Source of the DNA: Candidatus Gemmiger stercorigallinarum
GTDB taxonomy: Bacteria; Bacillota; Clostridia; Oscillospirales; Ruminococcaceae
Assembly: GCA_019119495.1 (NCBI GenBank)
Contig: DWWX01000025.1
Location: 1 to 47,200 of the forward strand
Length of the DNA: 47,200 nucleotides
Direction of reading: 5' to 3'
This document shows positions 25,696 through 33,866 of this stretch, piece by piece. The notes under the pieces were generated by a model, which was not told the DNA's origin, did not search any database, and worked only from the letters and a program-made list of their open reading frames with translations. A program made the translations under genes and the position numbers. How positions within the stretch are numbered: position 1 is the first letter of the stretch; each line of letters begins with the position of its first letter.

Positions 25696-25760
25696 GCCCT
25701 TCCGCTGCGGGGGCCTGCATACAGTTATATGGTTTTGCGCGTGCCGGCCGGCACGCCTGA

Positions 25761-25797
25761 CGGGAAAGCCTGCACATCGGGCTTTCCCGCTTTTTTT
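25761..25797 (+). terminator. Terminator of ppiB (repeat copy A)
   Basis: Stem CGGGAAAGCC/GGCTTTCCCG (25761-25770 with 25780-25789), loop tgcacatcg, then C and T7. The 40 bases from 25761 match the terminator at 28102 in all but two positions. Confidence 0.92.
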
Positions 25798-25906
25798 GCG
25801 CGGCGTGTGACTTTTTGGCCCCGGCGTTTGTTTACCCAGGTGAAAGGGCCCAAAAGAGACCGGGCGGCGGCGCCGCCGGACCCGGAGAACAAAGGAGGAA
25901 CCCCCA

Positions 25907-26479
25907 TTGCCGGAAGTGAATGACAAGGCCATTCTGACACAGCTGACCGGCGACCCGCAGGCAGGGCTGCAGGCGCTGCTGGACGCCTACGGCGGCATGA
26001 TCTACGCCATTGTGCGCCGCATCCTGCCCGCCGCGCCGCAGGACGCCGAGGAGTGCGCCGCCGACGTGCTGGTGGCCGCCTGGCAGAACGCCGGGCAGCT
26101 GGCCGCCCGGCCGGACCGCACGCTGCAGGGCTGGCTGGCATTGACCGCCCGCAACACCGCCATCAACCGTTACCGCAAGCTCAAGCGCACCGCCGGCTGC
26201 AAGCCGCTGGACGAGAACCTGGCCGCCGACTGGATGCTGGAACCCCGCACCAGCGACGGCGAGGACTGCATCGCCGAGCTGGTGGCCGCCCTGCCGGAAC
26301 CCGACCGCGAGATCTTTCTGCGGCGGTACTACTACCTGCAGCCCTGCAGGCAGATCGCCCGCGCGCTGGGGATGCAGGAGCATACCGTCAACGTCCGCCT
26401 GTCACGGGGCAGGGCCAGGCTGAAACAGCAGTACCTTGCCCGCATGGACCCCGCAAGCCGAAAGGAGACTGCCCTATGA
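25907..26479 (+). CDS. ECF-type RNA polymerase sigma factor
   Basis: The 190-residue protein has sigma region 2 (DAEECAADVLVAAWQNAGQL and LTARNTAINRYRKLKR, about 45-90) and region 4 with its helix-turn-helix (LPEPDREIFLRRYYYLQPCR, then GMQEHTVNVRLSRGRARLKQ). It lacks regions 1 and 3, as in extracytoplasmic-function sigma factors. The start is TTG 25907, with a perfect AAAGGAGG eight bases before it and no better ATG. Its stop overlaps the start of the DUF4179 gene (ATGA), so the pair is co-translated. I did not find a convincing autoregulated promoter in the 100 bases between the ppiB terminator and the start. Confidence 0.92.
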   Translation: MPEVNDKAILTQLTGDPQAGLQALLDAYGGMIYAIVRRILPAAPQDAEECAADVLVAAWQNAGQLAARPDRTLQGWLALTARNTAINRYRKLKRTAGCKPLDENLAADWMLEPRTSDGEDCIAELVAALPEPDREIFLRRYYYLQPCRQIARALGMQEHTVNVRLSRGRARLKQQYLARMDPASRKETAL

Positions 26480-28074
26480 ACCGCGCCGATGAGACCATCC
26501 GCCGCCAGCTGGACGAGCTGCCGGCGCCCGATTTTCCCCTTACCCCCGAACAGCAGCAGCAGATCCTGGCCATGGCCTGCCGCAAGGCGGGGGTGACCCC
26601 GCGCGCCGCCGCCCCCACAGTGGCGGAAAAGCCCCGCCGCCGGGTGCTGCGCACCGTGCTGATCGCCGCGGCCATCGCCTGCGTGGGCACCGCCACGGTG
26701 TTTGCCGCCCCTGCGCTGCTGCGCATGCTGCAGGGCGAGCTGCCGTTTTTCCAGTCCGCCCGGACCCAAAGCCAGGTCAGCGACCCGCTGGAAGCCCCCC
26801 GCGGCAGTTACGACGGCGCCCGGCAGCAGCTGGAAGCCTACAACGCCCCGGTGGGCCAGACGGTGGAGTCCGCCGGCATCTCGGTCACGCTGGACAACGT
26901 CGCCATGGATGTGTCCGGCATGGATGCGTTCTTTACCATCCGCGGTGGCGACACCGTGCAGGCACTGCTGGACGCCGCCGGCATGGACCCCACCGCTGTG
27001 GACTGGGCATCGCTGGGGCTGGACAGCAGTTTCTGGCGCACCACCATGAACGGTGACGAGGCCGCCCTGGAGATCGACCAGGGGGATTACTACCTGAACG
27101 AGGACGGCAGCATCCAGCTGTGGGAGCACTACCTGCTGAACACCCTGCCCGCGTGCGACGAGATCACCGTGACCATGACCGAGGACCGCCTGCTGCAGAC
27201 GGAAGGCGAGTGGACTTTCACCGTCACGCTGGACGGCGCTTCGGTACGGGCCGGCGGCCAGACTGTGGAGGCCGGCAGCTACGACCTGGGGCAGGACATC
27301 ACCATCACCACCGAAGAACTGAAGGAGTACGGCCAGAGCATCGACGCCAGCCAGCCTATCACAGTACACCGGCCGCTGAACCTGCTTTACCTGTCCTTCG
27401 GCCCGCTGGGCGGTAACATCACGGTACAGGTGCCGCAGGAGGGCTACTCGGATCAACAGCTGATGGTGAACGCAGGCATCCCGGCCGAGATGCTCTCCAT
27501 CACCGACAACACCGGCAAAACGCTGTATGCTTCCTGTGTCCGCGGCTTTGGCGAGACCCAGCGCCGCAACCTGACCCTGCCTGACCCGGCGGCGACCTCC
27601 CTCACGCTGACGCCGGTGGTCTGCGACAGGCAGAACAGCCAGGGCGAGGAGCGGACCCTGACCATGGCGGAAATGCAGAACGGCGCCAAGATCGCCACCA
27701 GCGAGCTGGGCGGCTACACGGTGCAGAACTTTATGATCCAGGATCATGCCATCAGCTACGAGCTGGTGCCCTACGGCTGGACAGGCGGTGATGCCGGCCA
27801 GCTGTACCCCGATGACGAGGGCGTCATCACCATGGTGGAGGAGCAGGCCGACGTGCTCAACGACGACAGCAGCGAGACCTATACCATCTACCGCAGCGGG
27901 GCGCTGCACAAGAGCGTTGACCGTGCCACCGGGACCATTACGGTGCGCTACGATTACTACGCCGCCACCAAAGCGGAGCTGGAACAGATCCCCACGTTCC
28001 ACTACACCTACATCAGCGGTTACTCTCTGGACACCGCCCACGCCGTCACCCTGCCCCTGCAGCCGGTGGAATGA
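26476..28074 (+). CDS. DUF4179-type membrane-anchored anti-sigma/sensor protein
   Basis: The 532-residue protein has a short cytoplasmic N-terminus (about 55 residues, including LDELPAPDFPLTPEQQQQIL), one membrane segment (about 57-80, VLRTVLIAAAIACVGTATVFAA) and a large extracellular beta-rich region. This is the layout of DUF4179 proteins that follow ECF sigma genes in Clostridia and probably hold the sigma factor at the membrane. The binding role is inferred from this arrangement and the ATGA overlap; no zinc-binding HxxxCxxC motif is present. What the outer domain senses is unknown. The operon ends at a strong terminator. Confidence 0.82.
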   Translation: MNRADETIRRQLDELPAPDFPLTPEQQQQILAMACRKAGVTPRAAAPTVAEKPRRRVLRTVLIAAAIACVGTATVFAAPALLRMLQGELPFFQSARTQSQVSDPLEAPRGSYDGARQQLEAYNAPVGQTVESAGISVTLDNVAMDVSGMDAFFTIRGGDTVQALLDAAGMDPTAVDWASLGLDSSFWRTTMNGDEAALEIDQGDYYLNEDGSIQLWEHYLLNTLPACDEITVTMTEDRLLQTEGEWTFTVTLDGASVRAGGQTVEAGSYDLGQDITITTEELKEYGQSIDASQPITVHRPLNLLYLSFGPLGGNITVQVPQEGYSDQQLMVNAGIPAEMLSITDNTGKTLYASCVRGFGETQRRNLTLPDPAATSLTLTPVVCDRQNSQGEERTLTMAEMQNGAKIATSELGGYTVQNFMIQDHAISYELVPYGWTGGDAGQLYPDDEGVITMVEEQADVLNDDSSETYTIYRSGALHKSVDRATGTITVRYDYYAATKAELEQIPTFHYTYISGYSLDTAHAVTLPLQPVE

Positions 28075-28100
28075 CGATCCCCGGCCGGCGGCACACAGCA

Positions 28101-28138
28101 GCGGGAAAGCCTGTGCATCGGGCTTTCCCGCTTTTTTT
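28101..28138 (+). terminator. Terminator of the ECF operon (repeat copy B)
   Basis: Stem GCGGGAAAGCC/GGCTTTCCCGC (28101-28111 with 28121-28131), then T7. It is 38/40 identical to the ppiB terminator. Confidence 0.92.
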
Positions 28139-28190
28139 GCGCCCTGCCGGGGCGGGGGAGAGGGGCACCCTTGCCCGCCCGGCGGCATAT

Positions 28191-28220
28191 TTTACAGTTT
28201 GGATGCAGGTCCGATACATT
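28191..28220 (+). promoter_or_regulatory. Promoter of the C39-peptidase gene
   Basis: TTTACA (28191-28196), 18 bp, TACATT (28215-28220). This leaves a leader of about 115 nt before the ATG. Confidence 0.5.
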
Positions 28221-28343
28221 GCAGCGGCTTTTTGGTGACAAAACCGGGGTAGACTACGATCAAACAGCAAATCCCGCCGCGGCGCGCCGCGCGCGCTGCG
28301 GACACAGCCGGGCGCATCCCGGCAGAAAGGCAGGGTCCCCCCC

Positions 28344-29315
28344 ATGACGAGACATACCACCGCGCATACCTACCGCTGCCCGGCCCCGCGCAGAATGGGC
28401 GCTTTGGGGCTGACCGGGCTGTTTTTCGGGGTGCTGGCCGCCGCCGTGGGTGGCTTTGCCCTGCTGACGCTGCTGCGGCCCCAGGCGCTGGAGCAGCCCC
28501 GCCGGCTGGCTTTGGCGCTGCAAAGCGAGCTGTCCCGGGCGGGCGCCGGCGTGCAGGCCGTCGTGGAGGACGCGGCCAGGCGGCTCCTGCCGGCGGTGCA
28601 GGCCCCGGCCGAAACCGCCGCCGCGGAGCAGCCCCTGCCCGCCGGGCAGGAGACTGCCCCCGACCAGGCCGCCGAGACCGAACAGGCGGACCAGACCGGC
28701 CAGGCCGCCGCGCCGTCGGGCACGGTAGAGCTGCAGCTGCAAAACCCGGAGCTGCCCAACGGCTGCGAGGCCACCAGCCTTGCCATGCTGCTGACCGCCG
28801 CCGGCTGCCCAGCCGACAAGCTGGACCTGGCCGAATGCCTGCCCCGGCAGGACTTTTGGGTGGACGGCAGCGGCATCCGCAACGGCCCCGACCCGGCCGA
28901 GGCCTACGCCGGCGACCCGGCCAGCGCCAGCGGCGGCTGGTACTGCCTGGAGGCCCCCGCCGCACAGGCCGGCAACACCTGGGCCCAGTGGGTAGGCAGC
29001 AGCGTGCAGGTGACGGCGGTGTCCGGCCTGAGCCGGGCCGAGCTGGAACAGTACCTGCAGGCCGGCACGCCGGTGGCCGCCTGGGTCACGCGGGACTACG
29101 CGCCGGTGGAGCGCACCACCCGCTACGGCTGGCAGCTGCCCGACGGCAGCTGGTACTACCCCTGCGACAACCTGCACTGCGTGGTGGTGGCCGGCATGGC
29201 CGACGGCTGCTACCAGGTCGCCGACCCGCTGGACGGCTGGCAGCAGGTGGACAGCGGCACTTTCTGGGCCAGCTTTTCCGCCATGGGCAGCCGCGCCCTC
29301 ATCGCGCAGGGATGA
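28344..29315 (+). CDS. Membrane-anchored C39-like cysteine peptidase
   Basis: The 323-residue protein has an N-terminal membrane segment (about 19-44), a Gln/Glu/Ala-rich stalk (about 85-125) and an extracellular peptidase domain. The catalytic Cys141 is in LPNGCEATSLAMLL, His278 in NLHCVVVAGM and Asp294 in YQVADPLDG, as in the C39-like (PF13529) group. No transporter is attached or adjacent, so it is not a bacteriocin exporter. The likely substrate is a surface protein or peptide. The Shine-Dalgarno is weak (GGCAGGG followed by C7). The gene converges on the beta-lactamase-like gene across the hairpin cluster. Confidence 0.85.
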   Translation: MTRHTTAHTYRCPAPRRMGALGLTGLFFGVLAAAVGGFALLTLLRPQALEQPRRLALALQSELSRAGAGVQAVVEDAARRLLPAVQAPAETAAAEQPLPAGQETAPDQAAETEQADQTGQAAAPSGTVELQLQNPELPNGCEATSLAMLLTAAGCPADKLDLAECLPRQDFWVDGSGIRNGPDPAEAYAGDPASASGGWYCLEAPAAQAGNTWAQWVGSSVQVTAVSGLSRAELEQYLQAGTPVAAWVTRDYAPVERTTRYGWQLPDGSWYYPCDNLHCVVVAGMADGCYQVADPLDGWQQVDSGTFWASFSAMGSRALIAQG

Positions 29316-29351
29316 GGGCCGTGCCGGCCCGGAAGGATATTGGCAGGGCAG

Positions 29352-29747
29352 GGCGCCGCACCCCTCCGTCTGCGCCTGGCGGCGCATCCACCTCCCCTTG
29401 CAGGGGAGGCTTTGCGGGCAGCTGCCGTTTGGAAAGGCTCCCCTGTAAGGGGCTGCGGAGTCGAGCGCCGCCTGCGGCGGAGAAAGCTGTTTCTCATGCG
29501 GCAAACGGCCGTCACTCCTTTTATTATCGCCTGTTCGGCGATAGAAAGCATAGGATCGCTCTATCTCCGGCCTAAGAGCCGGGCCTGCGGCCCGGTTGGC
29601 CTCCGAAACAGCGCCTGCGGGCGCTAGTCGCTCACCGCTCCGGTCTTTACCGCTTCGCGGTAACGCAGCGGTCGCAGAATGCAAGCACGCTTCAGCGTGC
29701 GCCGCATGATGCGGGGACCGCAAACCGGTAATGGCGGCGGAGCCGCC
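29352..29747. repeat. Composite array of palindromes
   Basis: Successive hairpins are: GCGCCGC/GCGGCGC (29353-29385); CCTCCCC/GGGGAGG (29391-29409); CCCC/GGGG within CTCCCCTGTAAGGGGCTG (29440-29452); CCGCC/GGCGG (29468-29480); TATCGCC/GGCGATA (29525-29543); CCGGGCC/GGCCCGG (29579-29595); AGCGCC/GGCGCT (29610-29625); TTACCGC/GCGGTAA (29647-29663); the conserved module (29669-29720); and GGCGGC/GCCGCC (29733-29747). Loops are often TGC or TTC. No transposase or T-runs accompany them. It resembles mosaic repeats found between converging genes; I infer a dispersed non-autonomous repeat. Confidence 0.75.
29669..29720. repeat. Conserved palindromic module, copy 2
   Basis: The layout is the same as at 18-69: CGGTC, GCAGAATGC, AA, inner hairpin GCACGC-ttca-GCGTGC, GCC, GCATGATGC, GGGG, ACCG. 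The outer parts are nearly identical to copy 1, while the inner stem differs on both arms in a way that keeps pairing. Confidence 0.72.
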
Positions 29748-29854
29748 TGAGGGGTGCATTGCCGGCTTGAGGAGGAGATATCCTTCAAAATCCGGCACGG
29801 CCCACCCGGCATCGGCCCCCTGCGGCAAACGCCAGCCGGTACTGCCCGCCGCAA

Positions 29855-29906
29855 AACAACACAGCCCCTGCGGTTCTCCATAACGGGGGACCCGCGGGGG
29901 CTGTGT
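29855..29906 (-). terminator. Terminator of the beta-lactamase-like lipoprotein gene
   Basis: Arms ACACAGCCCCTGCGG (29859-29873) and CCGCGGGGGCTGTGT (29892-29906) pair almost completely. On the minus strand the hairpin is followed by TGTTTTG. Confidence 0.7.
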
Positions 29907-30010
29907 GTGATCTTATGCTGTGTTCTGTCAAGAGACCCTGTCCAAGGCGGTTCCCGAAAGCCGGGCTCCGGCCGCTTTCCCAATCGCGGCAAACGCTGCC
30001 CGGCGGGCCG

Positions 30011-31105
30011 TCATTCTTCCGGCAGGTCATCCTCCGGGACGCCGTCCCGGCTGTCATCATCGTCCAGGCTGTCGTCATCGTCGTCCCAGCTGTCGTCATC
30101 GTCCCAGCTGCCGTCATCGTCCCGGTCGTCATCCTCGTCCGGCAGGCCAAAGGCCATCAGGTCGGCCACCAGGTCGCCGATCTCGGTGATCTGGCTGGTG
30201 CCCGGTTCGGGGAAATCCTCCTCGGCGGCGCCCCAGCTGCTCATCACCGCCACGCAGTAGGGGGCGTCCGAGTAGACGATGGCGGTGTCGTGCAGCGCGC
30301 CGTCCCAGTTGCCGTACTTTTTGGCCATCTGCCACTCGCTTTCCAGCATAGGGTGGTCGGCGTCCAAAAACGCCTGCTCCAGCAGCAGGGCTGTGTCGGT
30401 GCCTGTCTCAAAATAATCGTACAGCGCCAGCTGGATGTTCTGCATGTCGGCGGCGCTCAGCACCCCGTGGATGCTGGTCTCCACCGTCAGCGCGTCGTCG
30501 GGGCGGTCCACCCCCAGCGTCAGCAGAAACTCCGCAAACGGGCCGTAGGCCTCGGCGGGCCAAAGGGTGAACAGCTGCTCGGTGGCGTCGTTGTCGCTGT
30601 ATGCGATCATGTCGTGCAGCGCGTCGGCGGCGGTCTGGGCCGGGGCGGTGCCGTAGGCGGGCAGCGGGGTGCTCAGGTCCAGTTCGCCGGCTTCGGCCCG
30701 CTGGCACAGCCACAGCGCGTAGGGGGCTTTCAGCAGGCTGGCCGCATAGTAGGGCAGGTCGGCGTTGTAGGCAAAGCCATACCCGTCCGACAGGCGGATG
30801 CAGCTGACCGAAACGCTGCCCTCGCAGGATTCCAGGTATTCCACCAGGGCGGCCAGGGCCTCGTCGCTGGCGGCGCGGGCGGCCTCCTGCTCGGCCTGCT
30901 GCTGCGCGGCGATGCTGCTGGCCACGGCGGCCGGGTCGGGGGTGGGCGACGGCGTGGGTGTGGGGGAAGCCGCAGGCGCGGCGGTGGGGTCCGCCTGGGC
31001 TGCGGCGGGCGCGGCAGCGCCGCAGCCGGCCAGCGATGCCAGCAGGGCGGCGGCCAGCGCGCCGGCGGCGAACCGGCGTATGGCGGGGCGGCTTTGTTCC
31101 TTCAT
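30011..31105 (-). CDS. Beta-lactamase-like serine hydrolase lipoprotein with Asp-rich tail
   Basis: The 364-residue protein starts with a lipoprotein signal (lipobox LASLAGC, Cys28), then an Ala/Pro/Thr linker and a class A beta-lactamase-type fold. The three active-site elements are S-L-L-K (Ser122-Lys125), SDN (169-171) and KYG (262-264), where KTG would be usual. It is therefore of the Beta-lactamase2 kind; resistance cannot be assumed, and a wall-related esterase or peptidase is equally possible. From about residue 322 the tail is dominated by Asp with Ser/Trp repeats (DDDDSWDDDD), encoded by imperfect GTCGTCATCGTC repeats. The open frame upstream to 31738 is not part of the gene: the signal peptide marks the start. 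Confidence 0.82.
   Translation of the reverse strand: MKEQSRPAIRRFAAGALAAALLASLAGCGAAAPAAAQADPTAAPAASPTPTPSPTPDPAAVASSIAAQQQAEQEAARAASDEALAALVEYLESCEGSVSVSCIRLSDGYGFAYNADLPYYAASLLKAPYALWLCQRAEAGELDLSTPLPAYGTAPAQTAADALHDMIAYSDNDATEQLFTLWPAEAYGPFAEFLLTLGVDRPDDALTVETSIHGVLSAADMQNIQLALYDYFETGTDTALLLEQAFLDADHPMLESEWQMAKKYGNWDGALHDTAIVYSDAPYCVAVMSSWGAAEEDFPEPGTSQITEIGDLVADLMAFGLPDEDDDRDDDGSWDDDDSWDDDDDSLDDDDSRDGVPEDDLPEE
30020..30146 (-). repeat. Asp-codon repeat tract at the end of the lipoprotein gene
   Basis: The tract consists of imperfect tandem units close to GTCGTCATCGTCCCA on the plus strand, encoding the DDDD(S/G)W-type tail. Such tracts can change length by slippage. Confidence 0.65.
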
Positions 31106-31371
31106 GATCTGATACCAGCCTTTCCAGCTCCGTGTGCCCCGGGCCGCATCCGGGCAGGGCGGGGACCCGGCCCTGGGCGCGGGCGCAGACGCCCGCCGGA
31201 ACTGTGACCAGTATAGCGGAGAATTGTATCCGGCTTGCCGCAAAACTGCATCCAACTTGTAAAAAACAGCCGTGCAGATGGCAAAACCGGTCCCGGCCGC
31301 GCGGGGCGTGCGGTGGATATCCCTATCATACCGCGCCGCAGGGCCGGCTGCAAGCGGAAGATCCTGCCGGG

Positions 31372-32946
31372 TCACTCCTTTTTGCCGGTGCGGGTGTCCT
31401 GCATCTCGAACCAGAAGGTCGCGCCGTGGCCGGGGATGCTGTTGACGCCAAAGGCGAACCCGTGCTGCTGCAAAATGGCCTTGGTGATGGACAGCCCCAG
31501 CCCGGACCCGACCTTGCCCTGATCCTTGCGGGAGCGGTAGTACCGGTCGAACACGTGGGGCAGGTCCTCCGGCAGGATGCCGGGGCCGTGGTCCTCCACC
31601 TCCACCCGGCAGCCGCCGGTATGCAGCGGGATGCACCGCAGGATAAAGATGCCGTCCTGGCCCATGTGGTGGGTGGCGTTGCCCAGCAGGTTGTGCAGCA
31701 CCCGCTCCATCATGTCGGGGTCGGCCTGCACGATGCACTCGTGGTCGGCCTCCAGCTGCAGCGTCCAGCCGTTCTGGTCGCAGACGGCGTCGTAGCGGCC
31801 GGCGACCTCAAAGCAGAGCTGGCTCATGTCAAAGGTGACCAGGTTGGGCTTTTCGGCGCCGCTGGACACCTTGCTCAGCTCCATGACGCTGTTGACCAGA
31901 GCCGACAGGCGGTCGGTCTCGTCCACAATGATGTTGCACTGCTCGGCGCGGCGCTCGGCGTCGTCGCCGGTGATGTCCCGCACCGTCTCGGCGTAGCCCT
32001 TGATCAGCGTCAGCGGGGTGCGCAGGTCGTGGCTGACGTTGGCCAGAATGTCCCGCTCCAGCTGGGCCGAGCGTTTGACCTCGCCGGCCATGTGGTTGAA
32101 CTCCTGGGCAAGCAGGCCCAGCTCGTCCTTGCGGCGCACGTCCACGTGGACGTCGTAGTTGCCCTCGGCCATCTCCCGCGCGCCGGCGCTGAGCTGGCGC
32201 ACCGGCCGGGTGAACCACCGGCTGAACACCACCGCAAACAGCACCACCAGCACCAGGATGCCCAGGCCGATGGGCGGCAGCATCTTGGTCAGCACGGTGG
32301 CCGCCGTCTCGATCTGGGCCAGGCTGGTAGAGACGATGACCGCGTAATTTCCGTCGGCGGAAAGCCCGCCCACCACCATCTGGCGGTTGCCGCCCGACTC
32401 GACGATCTGGTACAGGCTGCCGTCGTCAAACAGCTGCTGGCGCAGCAGGATGGCGATACGGGTGTCCGAGTAGGTCGTTGCCAGGCCGCTCAGCGCGCCC
32501 ATGCTCTCGTGCAGGATGCAGGGGTAAAGGTTCTCGATGTACTGGATGCTGCGGCAGGTGCGGTCGCTGATGTCGATGCAGGTGTTGTCCACATCCAGGG
32601 CGCCGTCCTCAATGTCCTTGTAAAAGCTCTGCCAGAAATCGGCGTTGGCGGTCTTGGTGCCCCACAGGCTGTAGGTGACCAGCGGCGTGTCGCTGGCGTC
32701 GATGCGGGTCACGATGGAACCGAGCTTGTTTTCCAGGCTGGTGCGCATGGTGCGGGTGTACTGGGGCTGCAGAAAGTAGGTGATCAGCACCCATACCAGC
32801 AGCAGCGTCACCAGCGTGATGCCGCCCAAAAATAAGATCAGCTGCCCCTGCACGCCCAGCAGGATGTTGCTTTTTTTGGCATTTGGACGGGCGCCGGGGC
32901 CGGCAGCCTTTGCGCCCGCGCCGCGGCGGGCCGGTAACAGTTTCAA
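31372..32946 (-). CDS. Sensor histidine kinase
   Basis: The 524-residue membrane kinase has two membrane segments (about 36-58 and 224-243) enclosing an extracellular sensor domain of about 165 residues. HAMP (about 244-295) follows, then HisKA with the phosphorylated His306 in NVSHDLRTPLTLIKGY, and HATPase with the N box LHNLLGNATHH, the G1 box DHGPGILPED and the G2 box GSGLGLSI. The TTG start at 32946 has GGGAGG eight bases before it. It follows its response regulator by 40 bases in one operon. The extracellular domain has cysteines (CIDISDRTC and YPCIL) that could form disulfides. The signal is unknown; the type fits envelope or antimicrobial-stress sensors, which is inference. Confidence 0.93.
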   Translation of the reverse strand: MKLLPARRGAGAKAAGPGARPNAKKSNILLGVQGQLILFLGGITLVTLLLVWVLITYFLQPQYTRTMRTSLENKLGSIVTRIDASDTPLVTYSLWGTKTANADFWQSFYKDIEDGALDVDNTCIDISDRTCRSIQYIENLYPCILHESMGALSGLATTYSDTRIAILLRQQLFDDGSLYQIVESGGNRQMVVGGLSADGNYAVIVSTSLAQIETAATVLTKMLPPIGLGILVLVVLFAVVFSRWFTRPVRQLSAGAREMAEGNYDVHVDVRRKDELGLLAQEFNHMAGEVKRSAQLERDILANVSHDLRTPLTLIKGYAETVRDITGDDAERRAEQCNIIVDETDRLSALVNSVMELSKVSSGAEKPNLVTFDMSQLCFEVAGRYDAVCDQNGWTLQLEADHECIVQADPDMMERVLHNLLGNATHHMGQDGIFILRCIPLHTGGCRVEVEDHGPGILPEDLPHVFDRYYRSRKDQGKVGSGLGLSITKAILQQHGFAFGVNSIPGHGATFWFEMQDTRTGKKE

Positions 32947-32986
32947 ATCGATATGCCTCCCGGACGGTCAGCCGACCGCCAAAATA

Positions 32987-33670
32987 TCACAGCGTATCCG
33001 GGTCAAACTTGTAGCCGATGCCCCACACCGTCACGATGTAGCTGCGGCAATGGCCCAGGTGGCTGCGCAGCATCTTGATGTGGGTGTCAACGGTGCGGTC
33101 CTCGCCGTAATAGTCGTAGTTCCACACCTTTTGCAGGATCTTCTCGCGCGAGAGGGCGATGCCCTTGTTGCTGACCAAAAACACCAGCAGGTCAAACTCT
33201 TTGGGCGTCAGCGAGCATTCCTGCCCGGCCACCTTGACGGTATGGCTGGCGGTATCGATAAACAGGTCGCCAAAGCTGTACACGCTGCCGGTGTCCTCGG
33301 CCTTGGGCATGGTGCGGGACAAGACCGCCTTGACCCGTGCCACCAGCTCCCGCGGGGAGAAGGGCTTGACCACATAGTCGTCGGCGCCGCTTTCCAGCCC
33401 GGCCAGCTTGTCGTATTCCTCGCTGCGGGCGGTCAGCATGATGACCGGCGTCATGATCTTGCGGGTGCGCATCTCCCGCAGGCAGGTCATGCCGTCCATA
33501 AACGGCATCATGATGTCCAAAATCACCAGGTCCACGCTCTCGCCCGCCAGGGTGGACAGCGCGGCGGTGCCGTCGCCGGCCTCCAGGCAGGTAAAGCCGG
33601 CGTGCTGCAGATGCTCGCGGATCAGGTCACGGATGCGCGGTTCGTCATCAACGATCAAAATCTTTGCCAT
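32987..33670 (-). CDS. OmpR/PhoB-family response regulator
   Basis: The 227-residue protein has a receiver domain with the phospho-acceptor Asp52 (VILDIMMP), acidic Asp8/Asp9 and Lys in VVKPFSP. The C-terminal winged helix includes LTPKEFDLLVFLVSNKGIALSREKIL and RTVDTHIKMLRSHLG. It activates or represses genes after phosphorylation by the kinase downstream. AAGGAGG precedes the ATG. It is the first gene of the two-component operon. The leader contains the 32-bp MITE remnant, and the region before the putative -35 has the palindrome GTTTCTGAAAC (33869-33879), a candidate autoregulatory site. Confidence 0.94.
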   Translation of the reverse strand: MAKILIVDDEPRIRDLIREHLQHAGFTCLEAGDGTAALSTLAGESVDLVILDIMMPFMDGMTCLREMRTRKIMTPVIMLTARSEEYDKLAGLESGADDYVVKPFSPRELVARVKAVLSRTMPKAEDTGSVYSFGDLFIDTASHTVKVAGQECSLTPKEFDLLVFLVSNKGIALSREKILQKVWNYDYYGEDRTVDTHIKMLRSHLGHCRSYIVTVWGIGYKFDPDTL

Positions 33671-33784
33671 ATCTGCCCCTCCTTATGGGAAAAACCAAAA
33701 CCGGCGGCGCCGCTGCAGGCACGGCCTGGCCGGTGCGCGGCGCTGACGGGCGGCCCCGGCCGGGACCCGGCCCGCCGCCCTTGG

Positions 33785-33816
33785 GGTGTCTCTGAAAAAC
33801 TTTTATCCGATACACC
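33785..33816. mobile_element. 32-bp MITE remnant (two ends joined)
   Basis: On the minus strand it begins GGTGTATCGGATAAA, identical to the left end of the element at 38060. On the plus strand it begins GGTGTCTCTGAAAAA, 13/15 identical to that element's other end. The interior is missing. It would fold into an imperfect hairpin in the leader of the two-component mRNA. Confidence 0.65.
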
Positions 33817-33836
33817 CGATGATGCTATAATACCAT

Positions 33837-33866
33837 ATTATCCGCGAGGTATGGCTGTTTTGTGAA
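33837..33866 (-). promoter_or_regulatory. Possible promoter of the two-component operon
   Basis: On the minus strand TTCACA (33861-33866), 18 bp, GATAAT (33837-33842). The match is moderate. Confidence 0.35.

Larger units (their letters stand above)
29316..30010. other. Long non-coding interval between two converging genes
   Basis: About 700 bases without a credible gene. From 29352 to 29747 it is almost entirely hairpins (next entries). 29748-29850 shows nothing I can name, and the terminator of the lipoprotein gene is at 29855-29906. Short open frames here have no family-like sequence and lie in the repeats. Confidence 0.65.

Noticed and set aside
28344..29315. Bacteriocin-processing C39 transporter
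   Set aside because: There are no ABC or permease domains and no adjacent leader-peptide gene; it is a lone surface peptidase.
29340..29627. Short open frames inside the second hairpin cluster
   Set aside because: They coincide with palindromes and have no start signals or family-like sequence.
29352..29747. Possible CRISPR array
   Set aside because: The repeats are different palindromes of unequal length and spacing, with no constant direct repeat and no cas genes.
30011..31105. Antibiotic-resistance beta-lactamase
   Set aside because: KTG is replaced by KYG, and the protein is a lipoprotein of the general serine hydrolase branch; activity on drugs cannot be inferred.
30011..31738. Extension of the beta-lactamase-like gene to 575 codons
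   Set aside because: The extra 211 codons lie in the kinase gene and intergenic region; the lipoprotein signal at 31105 marks the start.
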